From Halorutilus salinus (GTDB taxonomy: Archaea; Halobacteriota; Halobacteria; Halobacteriales; Halorutilaceae): DNA of 64,000 bases. Below, in pieces: positions 25,584 through 35,076 of this stretch. The position numbers were made by a program, and so were the translations under genes. The DNA lies in contig NZ_RKLV01000004.1 in the NCBI RefSeq assembly GCF_026242195.1, forward strand, positions 62,001 through 126,000, written 5' to 3'. The notes under the pieces were generated by a model. That model made no database searches and was not told the DNA's origin. It saw only the letters and a program-made list of their open reading frames with translations. Each line of letters opens with the position of its first letter. The first letter of the stretch is position 1.

Positions 25584-26012
25584 ATGTACGACAGTATACT
25601 GATACCGACCGACGGTAGCGCCGAGTCAGAGAAAGCCACGGAAGCGGGTCTCGACCTCGCCGAGGAACTCGACGCAGAGGTTCACGTTATCTCTGTCGTC
25701 GACGCCGAACTCGTGGCAAGCACGACGTACACGAGTGGTGCGGCGAAGAACGAGGAACGTATGCACGAGAACGCGGAGGAGAACGCAAAGGCGCTCGCCG
25801 ACCGCGCACGCGAACGCGGTCTCTACGCCGTCGAGGTCGTCGAGACGGGTATACCCGCGGAGAAGATAGTTGAGTACGGTGACGAGAACGTCGACGCTAT
25901 TGTGATGGGAACGCACGGAAGAAGCGGCGTTCGGCGCGTCCTCCTCGGTAGCGTAACCGACAACGTCGTACGTACATCGTCGGTCCCCGTCGTTACCGTA
26001 AGACCCGACTGA
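25584..26012 (+). CDS. Universal stress protein (UspA family)
   Basis: A 142-residue UspA-fold protein from the ATG at 25584 (MYDSILIPTDGSAESEKA). The ATP-binding signature is complete at the C-terminus: GTHGRSGVRRVLLGSVTDNVVRTSSVPVVTVR, i.e. G-2x-G-9x-G(S/T). Such proteins bind ATP and respond to stress; targets vary. It is divergent from the TrkA-C gene and just ahead of the MgtE pair, so a link to ion homeostasis is possible. Confidence 0.9.
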   Translation: MYDSILIPTDGSAESEKATEAGLDLAEELDAEVHVISVVDAELVASTTYTSGAAKNEERMHENAEENAKALADRARERGLYAVEVVETGIPAEKIVEYGDENVDAIVMGTHGRSGVRRVLLGSVTDNVVRTSSVPVVTVRPD

Positions 26013-26066
26013 GAGGTCGGACGCGCTGGGAAAGAGTTATTCGTTGCGTGCCGTATCTTCATCCGG

Positions 26067-26651
26067 ATGACGGTTCCGACCGCCGTAAGAGACGCCGTAC
26101 GTATCTACAAGGAGTCGGTGGCGATACTTACCGTCTCGCTCGCGGGCGGTCTGTTCGCGGGTTCGTTCATAGGAACCGAGGGCATGACGGAGACGTTCGC
26201 GAGCTATCCGGGTCTTCTTCTTCTTCTACCTGCCTTCCTTGCGACGCGCGGAAACGTCTACGGCGCTCTCGGCGCGCGTATATCGACGGGTCTTCACCAA
26301 GGGCTTATAGAACCGCGTTTCGGGCGCGACGCGCGTCTAATAAACGCCGTTGCGGCGTCGTTCGTCAACGGCATCACCGTCTCTGTCTTCATCGGCGCGA
26401 TGTCGTGGCTCATACTCCGCGCTCTCGGACGCGACTCGGCGGCGCTCGGCGAACTCGTCGGCGTTACGCTCGTCGCGGGTCTTCTAACATCGTTCGTCAT
26501 GATAGCCGGTCTTCTCGGTCTCGTCTTCGCGGGGTACAAACGCGGTATCGATCCCGACAACCTCGTGGGTCCTATCGTAACGACACTCGGTGACATGTTC
26601 GGTGTCGTCTTCCTGTACGCCGGCGTCGTCGTCGTGGAGGTGATAGGGTGA
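26067..26651 (+). CDS. MgtE/SLC41-type divalent cation transporter, first half
   Basis: A 194-residue membrane protein with about five helices, corresponding to one MgtE transmembrane domain without the N-terminal cytosolic sensor. Family marks are the helix PAFLATRGNVYGALGARISTGLHQG and a later acidic GDMFGVVFLY. Mg2+ or a similar ion passes through a dimer of such domains. The stop overlaps the GTG of the next gene (GTGA), so the two half-size proteins are made together and probably form a heterodimeric channel. Confidence 0.85.
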   Translation: MTVPTAVRDAVRIYKESVAILTVSLAGGLFAGSFIGTEGMTETFASYPGLLLLLPAFLATRGNVYGALGARISTGLHQGLIEPRFGRDARLINAVAASFVNGITVSVFIGAMSWLILRALGRDSAALGELVGVTLVAGLLTSFVMIAGLLGLVFAGYKRGIDPDNLVGPIVTTLGDMFGVVFLYAGVVVVEVIG

Positions 26652-27229
26652 CACCGACGGGTTCGTTGGGAGACTGGTCGGTGCGGGGTATAGTGGGGAC
26701 GATGATGCCTATACTCGTCGCGCTTTCGGTTCTCGAAATGGGTTCGGGTTACGTCCTCCACGAACTCGAAAGGACGTTCCTCGACAGACCGACGCTTCTC
26801 GTGCTCGTCCCCGTTATGATAGCGATGGGCGGTAACCTCGGTAGCGTTCTTTCGTCACGTCTCTCCACGCGTCTCCATCTCGGCACGTTGGAGTTCTCGC
26901 CGCGCGATACAACGATACTCACCAACGTCGTCGCAACGCTCGCGCTCGCCGCGACCGTCTTTGCGGCGCTCGGTGTCACGGCGTACGGTCTGACTCTGAT
27001 TCCCGTCGTCAGTATAGGCGGCGGTATGACGTTACGTGAGACGTTCACCGTCTCCTTCGTGAGCGGTATGGCTCTCGCAGTCGTCGCAGTCGTACTCAGC
27101 GTCTCCGCGACCTACGTCTCGTACAGGATGGGTCTCGACCCCGACGACACGACGATCCCCGTCGTAACCAATCTCTGCGACATACTCGGCGTCGTCATAC
27201 TCGCCGTCGTAGCGTCACTAACCCTTTAG
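26648..27229 (+). CDS. MgtE/SLC41-type divalent cation transporter, second half
   Basis: A 193-residue paralogue of the preceding protein, starting at a GTG that overlaps the previous stop. It has the equivalent segments: VPVMIAMGGNLGSVLSSRLSTRLHLG in the first third and VTNLCDILGVVILAVVAS at the end, with the ion-path acidic residue in NLCDILG. The split into two genes is common in haloarchaea. It lacks a cytosolic Mg2+-sensing domain, so regulation must differ from bacterial MgtE. Its stop overlaps the end of the convergent rhodopsin gene by 4 bases. Confidence 0.85.
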   Translation: MTPTGSLGDWSVRGIVGTMMPILVALSVLEMGSGYVLHELERTFLDRPTLLVLVPVMIAMGGNLGSVLSSRLSTRLHLGTLEFSPRDTTILTNVVATLALAATVFAALGVTAYGLTLIPVVSIGGGMTLRETFTVSFVSGMALAVVAVVLSVSATYVSYRMGLDPDDTTIPVVTNLCDILGVVILAVVASLTL

Positions 27230-27924
27230 CTGGGATCGGTTGCGATGGCTCCTTCGGAACTTGCTGACCCTACTGCGGAGCTAGTATTGATCGCTATCAG
27301 ACCGAATCCAACCTTCGTAAGTATATCGAGATACGTGACCAGCATGACATTGACAGGTACTGTGATAACGCTGAATCCTGCGGAACTGAGTAACCATATT
27401 ATAGGGTATATGCTCCAGAGTATGACCGTCAGGTTACGGAGACTCCTGAAGAGCGAACTAACCCTTTCGGGGCGATCTTCGGCGGTTTTGGTCATAGATA
27501 CCGTCAGAAGGTAGATGAGTGCTATGTACGCGACGGATGCGAACCCAAAGGCTACGAACTTACCGGGTCCGGAGATAAGGGCGGCGCCGAAGCCGGCAAC
27601 CATCACGACCGTGTTTACGAACACGGTAGTAGCGAGTTCTCGTTTATCAGAGCCGGCGATCATACCTATAAACAGCAACAGAAGGGGCGTGGTTATGATC
27701 CAGTCTATATACCTTGGGGCGAAGACGGCTCTGGCATCTACCTCTATGATGCCGTAACCGAGGCTCATCGACGTGTATGCAATCATAGCGGTCAGGCTTA
27801 TACCTGTGAGGGTCGCGTAGTATTTTGATCTATCAGTCGAGGAGATCCATTCAGATATGAACGCGATAGACCCGAGAGCCATACCACCAGCTCCGAGACC
27901 GAATATATACGTGAGTTCAATCAT
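27226..27924 (-). CDS. sop2: Sensory rhodopsin II (phoborhodopsin)
   Basis: A 232-residue seven-helix retinal protein. The start is the ATG at 27924, which aligns with known SRII N-termini; an upstream Met would run into htrII. Helix C reads [18 protein letters not shown]: the counterion Asp (Asp85 of bacteriorhodopsin) and the Thr are present, but the proton-donor position (Asp96) is Phe, as in sensory rhodopsins rather than pumps. Helix F has [18 protein letters not shown], and helix G has the retinal Lys in [13 protein letters not shown] mediates avoidance of blue light. It overlaps htrII by 8 bases. Codon use here looks more AT-rich than in the flanking genes. Confidence 0.93.
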   Translation of the reverse strand: MIELTYIFGLGAGGMALGSIAFISEWISSTDRSKYYATLTGISLTAMIAYTSMSLGYGIIEVDARAVFAPRYIDWIITTPLLLLFIGMIAGSDKRELATTVFVNTVVMVAGFGAALISGPGKFVAFGFASVAYIALIYLLTVSMTKTAEDRPERVSSLFRSLRNLTVILWSIYPIIWLLSSAGFSVITVPVNVMLVTYLDILTKVGFGLIAINTSSAVGSASSEGAIATDPS

Positions 27925-29545
27925 CCGCACCACCCCGGATAGGGTCAGAACGAACGTTGCTTCCATCCGGTTCCATATCTTCCGATACCTCTATTTCGTT
28001 CAGTATTTCAAGCAGATCGTCTGCCTCTTCTGAGAAACTATCGATCTTTTTCGAAACTCTGTCGATGGAGTCATACTGTGACTTTGCCGCCTCCGTGACA
28101 TCCGTAGATCTGTCGTCCGTGGTGGAGGATATCTCCGCAACTTCGTCTATCATACCGACGACCTGCTGAGATGACTCCGCCTGACTGGTGGTAGATCTGT
28201 TTATCTCTTGGATGCCGGAGTCTGCGTCCTCTATAGACTCAACTATCGTGTCAAGCGAGCTAACCGTATCTTCCACGGTACCGACGCCTGCCGATATACG
28301 TTCACTTACCGTTCGTATCTCGTCAACGGTGTTTTCCGTCTTTGCCTGTATCTGGCTGACCGACTCTTCTATATCGGAGGTCGCCTGTTTTGTCTCTTCT
28401 GCTAAGGATTTTACCTCATTAGCGACGACTGCAAACCCCTCGCCGTCTTGGTCGGCACGGGCTGCCTCTATGGATGCATTTAGAGCAAGCATGTTCGTCT
28501 GTTCGGCTATATCGGTAATGAGGTTCGTTATCTCTCCTATCTCCTTTATCTCTTCGTACAGCTCCTCTATCGATCCGACCGCTTCTTCAGTCCTCTTTTC
28601 AACCTCATTCATCTCTTGTATCGCCTCTTCTGCTGTCTTACGACCTGTCTCGCCTTCCTCTGCAGCCCTTTTCGACTGCTCTGCGAGGGTGTCTGCGCTC
28701 GCCGCCATCTGTTCGGTTGCCGCCGATACCTCCTCCATTTCGGTTGCTATCTGTTGTATCTTTTCTGTCTGTCTGTCCGCCCCGCTGGATATCTCCTGTA
28801 TAGTCTCGTTCACCTCCCGGCTTCTCTGTGTAATCTCCTGTGCGCTTGAACGGAGTTCTTCGGAGCTTTCCGAAACCTCGATAGCGAATGAGTCTATCCT
28901 GATGAGAACTGCCTCTATGTCGTCCATCATTTCGTTGAACGACCCTGCTATGGTTTCCATAGCCTCTTGTTCCGTCTCAGGATCCAACCGACGGGTAAAG
29001 TCACCCTGCGCGCATTCTTCCATTACCTCACCGAACCTCTCCGCCTCGGACATTATGTTCTGTGTCATCTCTTCTGCACGGTTTCTCTCGGCTTCGGCTT
29101 CCTCAAGGGCTTCCTCAGCACGCTCCCTCTGTTGTTCTACGCTGTCGAATGACTCACGCAGAGACGTCCTCATGCCGTCAAACGCTTCGTACAGTTCACC
29201 TATCTCATCCTGCCTGCGGGAGTTTAAATCGACATCTAAGTTTCCGTCTCCCATCCTGCTTGCTTTTTTAGAAAGTACGGATAGGGAAGAAGCCGTATTG
29301 CCGCCGACGGTCGCAGCCACAAGACCAAGATTGATTATGGTCAGAACCACTAGACCAACTATACCGGAAACGGCAACATCATATACCTGACCCGCCTGTT
29401 GTCCTGCAAGTACAGAGTTTATTTCAAGATACACAACCGCACCAAAACCTACCGTGACTGCCACCACAAGTGCGAATACGGTCACAAGTTTGGCTGTATA
29501 GCTTCTACTGACCGTACTCGGCAGAAGTTTTGTAGCTATGCTCAC
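27917..29545 (-). CDS. htr2: Sensory rhodopsin II transducer (HtrII-type chemotaxis receptor)
   Basis: A 542-residue methyl-accepting transducer that closely follows NpHtrII in layout. TM1 is at ~20-40 and TM2 at ~60-82 with only a short loop, so there is no large external sensor. A HAMP domain follows ([27 protein letters not shown]), then HAMP2 near residue 190 and a long coiled coil. The signalling tip is near 355-375 ([34 protein letters not shown]). It forms a 2:2 complex with SRII in the membrane and controls CheA. It lies directly before sop2 in one operon. A TATA-like element lies near 29570. Confidence 0.95.
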   Translation of the reverse strand: MSIATKLLPSTVSRSYTAKLVTVFALVVAVTVGFGAVVYLEINSVLAGQQAGQVYDVAVSGIVGLVVLTIINLGLVAATVGGNTASSLSVLSKKASRMGDGNLDVDLNSRRQDEIGELYEAFDGMRTSLRESFDSVEQQRERAEEALEEAEAERNRAEEMTQNIMSEAERFGEVMEECAQGDFTRRLDPETEQEAMETIAGSFNEMMDDIEAVLIRIDSFAIEVSESSEELRSSAQEITQRSREVNETIQEISSGADRQTEKIQQIATEMEEVSAATEQMAASADTLAEQSKRAAEEGETGRKTAEEAIQEMNEVEKRTEEAVGSIEELYEEIKEIGEITNLITDIAEQTNMLALNASIEAARADQDGEGFAVVANEVKSLAEETKQATSDIEESVSQIQAKTENTVDEIRTVSERISAGVGTVEDTVSSLDTIVESIEDADSGIQEINRSTTSQAESSQQVVGMIDEVAEISSTTDDRSTDVTEAAKSQYDSIDRVSKKIDSFSEEADDLLEILNEIEVSEDMEPDGSNVRSDPIRGGADD

Positions 29546-29673
29546 GCGCGTACATGAGCGCTCTCACATAAAATATCTGATGTCGAAGATATCATCTATG
29601 ATAAAGTACGGTACTGCGAACGTCTATTCCCGAGTGTTTGCTACTGTATGGGATACCGAAACCCGGTTGGCGG

Positions 29674-30810
29674 CTATCCTTCGAAGGCGGGTTCGCCGGT
29701 TATCTCCGCCCCCATTATGAGCGAATGTACGTCGTGGGTACCCTCGTACGTGTAGACCGTCTCGGCGTTGAGCATATGACGCATCGGCGGATGGTCGGCG
29801 AGTACGCCGTTTCCGCCCATGATCTCGCGCGCCGTCCGTGTGACGTTACGCGCCACCTCCGCGCTGTGGCGTTTTCCCATAGAGACATGGTGGGGTTCGA
29901 GTTCGTCGCTCTCCTTGAGGTCGGCAAGACGGCGCGCGATAAGCTCCGCCGTCGTTATCCTGGTTGCGCAGTCGGCGAACTTCTCTTGCTGGAGCTGGAA
30001 GCCAGCGACGGCGCGCCCCCACTGCTCGCGTCCCTTCGCGTAGTCGAGCGCGTGTTCGAAGGCGTCACGCGCCGCGCCGACAGCCCCCCATGCGATCCCG
30101 TAACGCGCCTGATTGAGGCATGAGAGGGGTCCGCGCATACCGCGCACGTCGAGAACGGCGTCGTCGGGTACGTGTACGTCGTCGAGCGTAACCTCGGCGG
30201 ACTCCGAGATACGTAGGGAGAGAAGACCGTCGATAGGCTCGACGTGTACGCCGTCGGTGTCGGTGGGGACGAGGAAGCCGCGTACGTCACCGTCGCCGCC
30301 GTCGTCGCGCGCCCAGACGAGGGCGACATCGGCGATCGGGGAGTTCGTGACCCACCGTTTGGTGCCGTTCAGGACGTACCCGTCGCCTTCTCTGTGCGCC
30401 GTCGCCCCCATCTCGTGAGGCGCGGAGCCAACGTCCGGCTCCGTGAGAGCGAAACAGCCGACAGTCTCGCCGTCAAGTAGGTCGTCGAGATACTCGTCGC
30501 GTTGGGCATCGGTTCCGTAACGCGCGACCGGGTACGCGACGAGAGCGCCTTGGACGCTCACGGCGCTACGTAAGCCGCTGTCGCCGGCTTCGAGTTCGCG
30601 CATGGCGACGCCGTAGGCGCGCGGGGAACCGCCGCGTAGGTGGGGTGCGAGCAAGCCTCTGTCGCCGAGTTCGTCGAAGACATCGGGGAACTCGCCTTCG
30701 AGGAAGAGTTCGCCGAAAGGGCGTAACGAGTCGACGAGTTCGCGTGCCTCGTCGCGGACGGCGCGTTCGTCGTCGGTGAGTTCGTCGTCGAGCGAGAGGT
30801 AGTCGAACAT
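29674..30810 (-). CDS. Acyl-CoA dehydrogenase, glutaryl-CoA dehydrogenase-like
   Basis: A 378-residue acyl-CoA dehydrogenase starting at the ATG at 30810. It resembles glutaryl-CoA dehydrogenases: YVLNGTKRWVTNSPIADVALVWA, SMGKRHSAEVARNVTRTAREIMGGNGVLADHP, and the catalytic Glu in VYTYEGTHDVHSLIMG. GCDH oxidises and decarboxylates glutaryl-CoA to crotonyl-CoA in lysine and tryptophan breakdown. A key Arg that holds the distal carboxylate could not be checked by eye, so a simple acyl-CoA dehydrogenase is the alternative. It is transcribed alone, ETF being the likely acceptor. Confidence 0.85.
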   Translation of the reverse strand: MFDYLSLDDELTDDERAVRDEARELVDSLRPFGELFLEGEFPDVFDELGDRGLLAPHLRGGSPRAYGVAMRELEAGDSGLRSAVSVQGALVAYPVARYGTDAQRDEYLDDLLDGETVGCFALTEPDVGSAPHEMGATAHREGDGYVLNGTKRWVTNSPIADVALVWARDDGGDGDVRGFLVPTDTDGVHVEPIDGLLSLRISESAEVTLDDVHVPDDAVLDVRGMRGPLSCLNQARYGIAWGAVGAARDAFEHALDYAKGREQWGRAVAGFQLQQEKFADCATRITTAELIARRLADLKESDELEPHHVSMGKRHSAEVARNVTRTAREIMGGNGVLADHPPMRHMLNAETVYTYEGTHDVHSLIMGAEITGEPAFEG

Positions 30811-30823
30811 GGACGGACTACGG

Positions 30824-31306
30824 CTACGCGTCGGTAATAGGTTGCGGAGGGACGAGAACCGCAACGGCGACGGCGGTTACGTACCCGTCGCCGTCGGCGG
30901 TCGCGGAGGCTTCTACGTTGAACGAACGCGCCACGTCGCCCGTCGTTTCCGAGGTTTCGACCATCTCGCGCGCGAGCGTCTCCGCCTCGTCACCGGTTAC
31001 GCCGTCGCCCTCTACGAAGTAGCCGTGTCCGTCGCCGTCGGGATGCGCGACACCCACGGCGGCGCGGGGTTCTCCGTCGGTCGCCGTCTCGCGTCCCAGA
31101 ACCGCGTGTACGACCTGTCCGGCTTCGAGAGCCTCGACGCCCTCGTGCGGTTCGACCTTATCCGTGTCGGGAGGGAAGATACTCGAAACCGTGACGAGGT
31201 TGTAAGGCTCGATACCGGCGTCACGTAGGGCGTGCTCGAACGACGCCACGCGTGCGGTGTGTCTTCCGACACCCGAGACGAAGAAAACCTCCGAAGGTAC
31301 GTACAT
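30824..31306 (-). CDS. pdaD: Pyruvoyl-dependent arginine decarboxylase
   Basis: A 160-residue proenzyme. The self-cleavage site lies in NLVTVSSIFPP near residue 43; cleavage between the two Ser residues gives a beta chain and an alpha chain capped by pyruvoyl. The N-terminus MYVPSEVFFVSGVGRH matches the family, and HEGVEALEAGQVVHAV follows the cleavage site. It makes agmatine, which archaea need for agmatidine in tRNA-Ile and for polyamines. Length is standard (about 155-165). Confidence 0.93.
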   Translation of the reverse strand: MYVPSEVFFVSGVGRHTARVASFEHALRDAGIEPYNLVTVSSIFPPDTDKVEPHEGVEALEAGQVVHAVLGRETATDGEPRAAVGVAHPDGDGHGYFVEGDGVTGDEAETLAREMVETSETTGDVARSFNVEASATADGDGYVTAVAVAVLVPPQPITDA

Positions 31307-31347
31307 CTGTCGCCGGGGATAGCCGTCTGTGACGCAAAAGGCTTGTC

Positions 31348-31905
31348 TTAACGTCCCTCGCGCCAGAGACCGACGGTGTCGAGGAACTCCACGAGTATCC
31401 CCGCCGTCGCGCCCCAGATGGTGTAGTCGTCGTAATGGAAGTAATGTAGCTTGTGTCCGCCCTTACGCCGACGTTCGTGTATGCTGGGTTCGGTGAGTTC
31501 GTGGGCGGGGGCGAAGATTAACTCCGCAACCTCCGACTCCTGTCTCACGTACTCGAAGTCGCGCGGAACGCCTCCGACGAAAGGGAAGATGGAGTACCCC
31601 GTCGTGGTACGTACCTCGCCGAAGAGACCTACAACGTCGGTACTGTCCGACGGCATACCGACCTCCTCGTGTAGTTCGCGTAAAGCCGTATCGAGAAGCG
31701 TCGGGTCGCCTTCCTCGCGTCTACCGCCCGGAAACGAAACCTGTCCCGCGTGCCGCGGCAGATCATCCGACCGTTTGGTGAAAAGCAGACCGGGTTCGCC
31801 ATCTTCCTCGTAGACGGGAACGAAGACGGCGCTTTGCTTCAGACCGTCGGAGGCTTCGGGATCCGTCGTTTCGACGGGGGGAACCGCCTCCTTCCAGTCG
31901 TTCAT
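31348..31905 (-). CDS. NUDIX hydrolase, CoA pyrophosphatase type
   Basis: A 185-residue NUDIX protein. The NUDIX box is GRREEGDPTLLDTALRELHEEVG, in the form G-x5-E-x7-RELxEEVG, preceded by the NudL/CoAse signature LPRHAGQVSFPGG. Relatives hydrolyse CoA and its derivatives to phosphopantetheine. The start overlaps the psmA stop (ATGA), so it is translated with the proteasome subunit. Confidence 0.88.
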   Translation of the reverse strand: MNDWKEAVPPVETTDPEASDGLKQSAVFVPVYEEDGEPGLLFTKRSDDLPRHAGQVSFPGGRREEGDPTLLDTALRELHEEVGMPSDSTDVVGLFGEVRTTTGYSIFPFVGGVPRDFEYVRQESEVAELIFAPAHELTEPSIHERRRKGGHKLHYFHYDDYTIWGATAGILVEFLDTVGLWREGR

Positions 31906-32636
31906 TCCTCCGTCTCTTCGTCGGATTCGTCGTAGTCTTCGGGTGCGTACTCGTGAAGCTCTTGGCTCGTGACGCTTCTGACACCGTCCTCCTCAACGAC
32001 CGACGCTTCGGTGGCTTCGAGCGTCGTGTCGTCGCGGTCGACGAGTACGCTGACGGCGAGTTCAAGACCCTCGTCGATCGACATACCTTCGTCGTAACCC
32101 TCCTCAAGAGCGTCCTCAACGTCGGCGCGTCCCTCGCCTATACCCGCCGCCTTGTAGCCGATGATAGCCCCGGAGGGTTCGCTCTCTATAAGCGCGGGAC
32201 CGTCACGTGTCATCCCCGCGACGAGCAGAGCGCATCCGAACGGACGCGTTCCGCCGTACTGCGTATACTGCTGTATATGATCGCCCAACGCCTTGGCGAG
32301 CGTGTCGGTCTCCAGAGGCTCCTCGTACATGTACTGGTTGCGCTGTGACTCACGGCGCGCGAACTCGACGAGCTGACGCGCGTCGGCGACGTGCCCGCTC
32401 GCGGCGACGGCGAGATGGTCGTCGACGGTGTATATCTTCTCTATAGTCTCGGAGACGAGAAGATCGGAGGAGACGCGTTTTTCGGCGACGAGTACGACGC
32501 CTTCGGCGGTCTTGATACCTATAGAGACGCTCCCGCGTTTGACCGCCTCGCGGGCGTACTCGACCTGATATAGACGTCCGTCGGGACTGAAGATAGTGCT
32601 TCCCCTGTCGTAAGCCATCTGATCGTTCTGCTGCAT
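31902..32636 (-). CDS. psmA: Proteasome alpha subunit
   Basis: A 244-residue alpha subunit of the 20S proteasome. The N-terminal gate region reads YDRGSTIFSPDGRLYQVEYAREAV, the alpha signature, followed by GSVSIGIKTAEGVVLVAEKRV. The alpha ring forms the antechamber and docks the PAN/Cdc48 ATPases through the Lys in SDLL-adjacent pockets. A Glu/Asp-rich tail is typical for halophiles. Beta subunits are not in the window. Operon with the NUDIX gene. Confidence 0.96.
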   Translation of the reverse strand: MQQNDQMAYDRGSTIFSPDGRLYQVEYAREAVKRGSVSIGIKTAEGVVLVAEKRVSSDLLVSETIEKIYTVDDHLAVAASGHVADARQLVEFARRESQRNQYMYEEPLETDTLAKALGDHIQQYTQYGGTRPFGCALLVAGMTRDGPALIESEPSGAIIGYKAAGIGEGRADVEDALEEGYDEGMSIDEGLELAVSVLVDRDDTTLEATEASVVEEDGVRSVTSQELHEYAPEDYDESDEETEE

Positions 32637-32721
32637 ACCCTTTCTTGCAGACCGCCCGTATTCAATCTGTTGCTAACCCGCCACCGACAGAGTTATTAGG
32701 CGACGAGGACGACCTTTGAGT

Positions 32722-32886
32722 ATGTCATCAGGAGAAAACAGCGGCGGTCTGATGTCCTCCGCGGGACTCGTCCGTTACTTCGAGAACCAGGACAGCCGCG
32801 GTATAAAGATGGATCCTAAGACGATAGTGGCTGTCTGCGTCGCTATCGGATTCGTGGTACAGACGCTGAACTTCGCTTACGCGTAG
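32722..32886 (+). CDS. Protein translocase subunit Sec61-beta (SecG-type)
   Basis: A 54-residue protein. Features: a polar N-terminus (SSGENSGGLMSSAGLVRYF), the family motif with ENQDSRGIKMDPKTIV, then a single membrane helix (VAVCVAIGFVVQTLNFAY). This matches archaeal Sec61-beta in length and layout. It binds SecY/Sec61-alpha in the membrane and is non-essential for channel formation. It stands alone, divergent from psmA. Confidence 0.88.
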   Translation: MSSGENSGGLMSSAGLVRYFENQDSRGIKMDPKTIVAVCVAIGFVVQTLNFAYA

Positions 32887-32918
32887 CTTTACGGTTCCAC
32901 AGCCGTCGGGTACAGCTA

Positions 32919-33410
32919 TCAGAGAAACCTACCGTCGGATCGTTCCGTACGTATCTCCGACGGTGATACGTCGAGCCATCCTGTCTCCGCGTCCTCCGGT
33001 GAGTCGAAGCCCGGAACGAACGGCTTTATGTCCAACAGTGGCGTTCCGTCGACGACGTCGATGCCTGTAACGGTTACCTCGCCTTCGTCAACGGTACCGA
33101 TCCTGACGACGGAGAGACCGATAGGGTTCGGGCGCCGGGGCGCGCGCGTCGCAAAGAGACCACGCTCCTTGTCGTCCAAGAACGGCTCCACGCGTAACGA
33201 TCCCGCATCGCCCGCTTCGTGGAGATGGTACACGAGAATACAGTGGCTGAAGCCGTCGAGATCCCGGAGACCTTCGGTGTACTCCTCGTCTAACCTGACG
33301 GTTCCCTCCGTTCCCTCCGCTCCGGCGGGCTGTATAGGCATCCCTTCGGGCGATTCGAACGGTGTCTCTATACAGCCTATCGGCTCGTACTCAAACCGGT
33401 GTTCGGACAC
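32919..33410 (-). CDS. trmO: tRNA N6-threonylcarbamoyladenosine methyltransferase-like
   Basis: A ~163-residue protein of the TrmO/YaeB (UPF0066) family, which methylates the t6A of some tRNAs using SAM. Recognisable parts are FEYEPIGCIETPFESPEGMP, FSHCILVYHLHEAG, and LFATRAPRRPNPIGLSVV, the SAM-binding signature. I start it at a GTG at 33410, since a TATA-like TATTTTT lies at 33434-33440, right for a leaderless start; the longer frame upstream is non-conserved. Confidence 0.82.
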   Translation of the reverse strand: MSEHRFEYEPIGCIETPFESPEGMPIQPAGAEGTEGTVRLDEEYTEGLRDLDGFSHCILVYHLHEAGDAGSLRVEPFLDDKERGLFATRAPRRPNPIGLSVVRIGTVDEGEVTVTGIDVVDGTPLLDIKPFVPGFDSPEDAETGWLDVSPSEIRTERSDGRFL

Positions 33411-33484
33411 GCCCGGACATAGGGCATTATGTGAAAAATAGCTACCGTAGTCGGGGCGTCGTTGGGACGCCCTCACCGACCGGC

Positions 33485-33712
33485 TTATTCGAGTCCGAGG
33501 TCTTTGAGCGAGTGGGTGTGGTGCCAGGCAGCGACAATCTCCTCAACGTCGAAGGTGAGGTCACCATCGGTGAGTTCCAGATGGACCGTCTCCTCGTTTA
33601 CCTCGGTATCGTGGAGATGGAGTTCTATCGGCTTGTCGAAGTCCGAGACTGCTATCATCAGTTCGCCGTTCTTTTCGAGTCTTTCGTTGAGTTCGTCTCC
33701 GTCTATTGCCAT
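33485..33712 (-). CDS. Small acidic protein with a C-terminal His cluster
   Basis: A 75-residue acidic protein (MAIDGDELNERLEKNGELM). The beta-strand-like centre (VHLELTDGDLTFDVEEIV) is followed by AAWHHTHSLKDLGLE, with three His close together. I do not recognise a family. The AT-rich upstream DNA looks like a promoter. It lies at the edge of the metal island, beside the COG0523 genes, but I find no island-type operator before it. A metal-binding role is only suggested by the His cluster. Confidence 0.55.
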   Translation of the reverse strand: MAIDGDELNERLEKNGELMIAVSDFDKPIELHLHDTEVNEETVHLELTDGDLTFDVEEIVAAWHHTHSLKDLGLE

Positions 33713-33823
33713 TGCATGATATTGTAAATACTATACACAAATAAAGTTTGCTAATCAAAAAGAAAAGTTGATCCCCCACCTGGGTCAACGTGACAGAGAG
33801 TTCCGACAGCGGCAGGTGGCACG

Positions 33824-35074
33824 CTAGAAGGGTAGGATATCCACCGGGTTCTCCAGGTCGTCCCAGTCCGAACCCATCTCCTCGTCGGTAAGGAGACAGT
33901 CATCGAGTTCGTTAACAACGTCTTCACTTTCCATCTCAGTCCCTATGAAGACGAGCTGTTCGCCTCTATCCCCCCAATTCGGATCCCAGTTCTCTCGTAG
34001 GACTGGATTTTCGTTGAGCATCTCCTCGCGCTTTTCATCGGGGAGTTCGGCTATCCATTTCCCCGCCACAGAGAGGCGGTACTCGTTCGCCGCGACGTTT
34101 AACGAGACCGAGAACTTCTCCGAGTGGGGTAGCCAGACGAAACCCTTAGCGCGGACGACGGAGTCGGGCATGTCTTCAAGAAAGTCGGTAAGACGTCTGG
34201 GGTGGAACGGACGATCCCTCCTGTAGACGAACGAAGAGACGCCGTACTTTTCGTCGGGATGGCGGTGTTCATGACCGTGTTCGTGGCCATCTTCGTGACC
34301 GTCGTCGCCTTCGTGATGGATCTTGACCGAGTCCTCGCTCTTGAGGCGTTCTATCCACCCCGCGGAGTTGCCTGTCTCCTCGATGTCGAACCTCCCGGTT
34401 CCGAGTATCTTACCGGGTTCTACGATACCGAACTCGGTACGGTGTACCGCCGCGTCGGGCTTGAGTTCGCGGAGAACAGCCTCCACCCTGTCGACTTCCT
34501 CTTCGGAGAGTAGGTCACACTTGTTGAGTATGAGGACATCGGAGAACTCTATCTGATCCATAAGTATATCCTCTATCGGCTTCGTCGCCCCGGTCGCGTC
34601 GGCACCCAGCTCAGCCGCATCCATGCCTGTGTCCCCGATTACCCCGTCGAAGATATCCGTGTCCACGACCGTAGCCATGGTGTCGAGTTCGTACGGTCCG
34701 GGGTACAGACCGCTACCCGAGACGAAGTTCTGTGCGACAGGGGTCGGTTCGCTAACACCCGATGACTCGACGAGGAGGTAGTCGAAGTCGTGTTCGCGTG
34801 CGAGTTCGGCGGTTCGTCTTCTGAGTTCGCCCTGTAGCTGACAGCAGATACAGCCGCCGGAAAGTTCGACGAGGTCGCCGTCCTCGCCGGACACAGGGCC
34901 CTCTACAAGTTCGGCGTCCACGTTCAGCTTGCCCATGTCGTTGACGAGAACCGTAATCGTTTCGCCGCTGTCTTGAACCTCCTTCAAAACGTGGTTGACC
35001 AGAGTCGTCTTTCCGGCACCGAGGCTACCGCTCACGACGGTAACGGGTACGGGTTCGTCCGTTTCCGATGCCAT
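33824..35074 (-). CDS. COG0523 (CobW) family GTPase, first paralogue
   Basis: A 416-residue G3E GTPase. Walker A is VVSGSLGAGKTTLVNHV, the metal-binding CxCC motif is ELSGGCICCQLQ, Walker B/switch LLVESSGVSEPTPVAQ, and the base-recognition motif is NKCDLL. A His-rich loop (HEGDDGHEDGHEHGHEH) begins near residue 246 and could store or deliver Zn2+ or another metal. The C-terminal CobW-C domain follows from residue ~290 (FVYRRDRPFHPRRL). COG0523 proteins act as metallochaperones, many of them induced by zinc limitation. The gene starts 2 bases after its paralogue, so the two form an operon. Confidence 0.9.
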   Translation of the reverse strand: MASETDEPVPVTVVSGSLGAGKTTLVNHVLKEVQDSGETITVLVNDMGKLNVDAELVEGPVSGEDGDLVELSGGCICCQLQGELRRRTAELAREHDFDYLLVESSGVSEPTPVAQNFVSGSGLYPGPYELDTMATVVDTDIFDGVIGDTGMDAAELGADATGATKPIEDILMDQIEFSDVLILNKCDLLSEEEVDRVEAVLRELKPDAAVHRTEFGIVEPGKILGTGRFDIEETGNSAGWIERLKSEDSVKIHHEGDDGHEDGHEHGHEHRHPDEKYGVSSFVYRRDRPFHPRRLTDFLEDMPDSVVRAKGFVWLPHSEKFSVSLNVAANEYRLSVAGKWIAELPDEKREEMLNENPVLRENWDPNWGDRGEQLVFIGTEMESEDVVNELDDCLLTDEEMGSDWDDLENPVDILPF

Positions 35075-35076
35075 GG

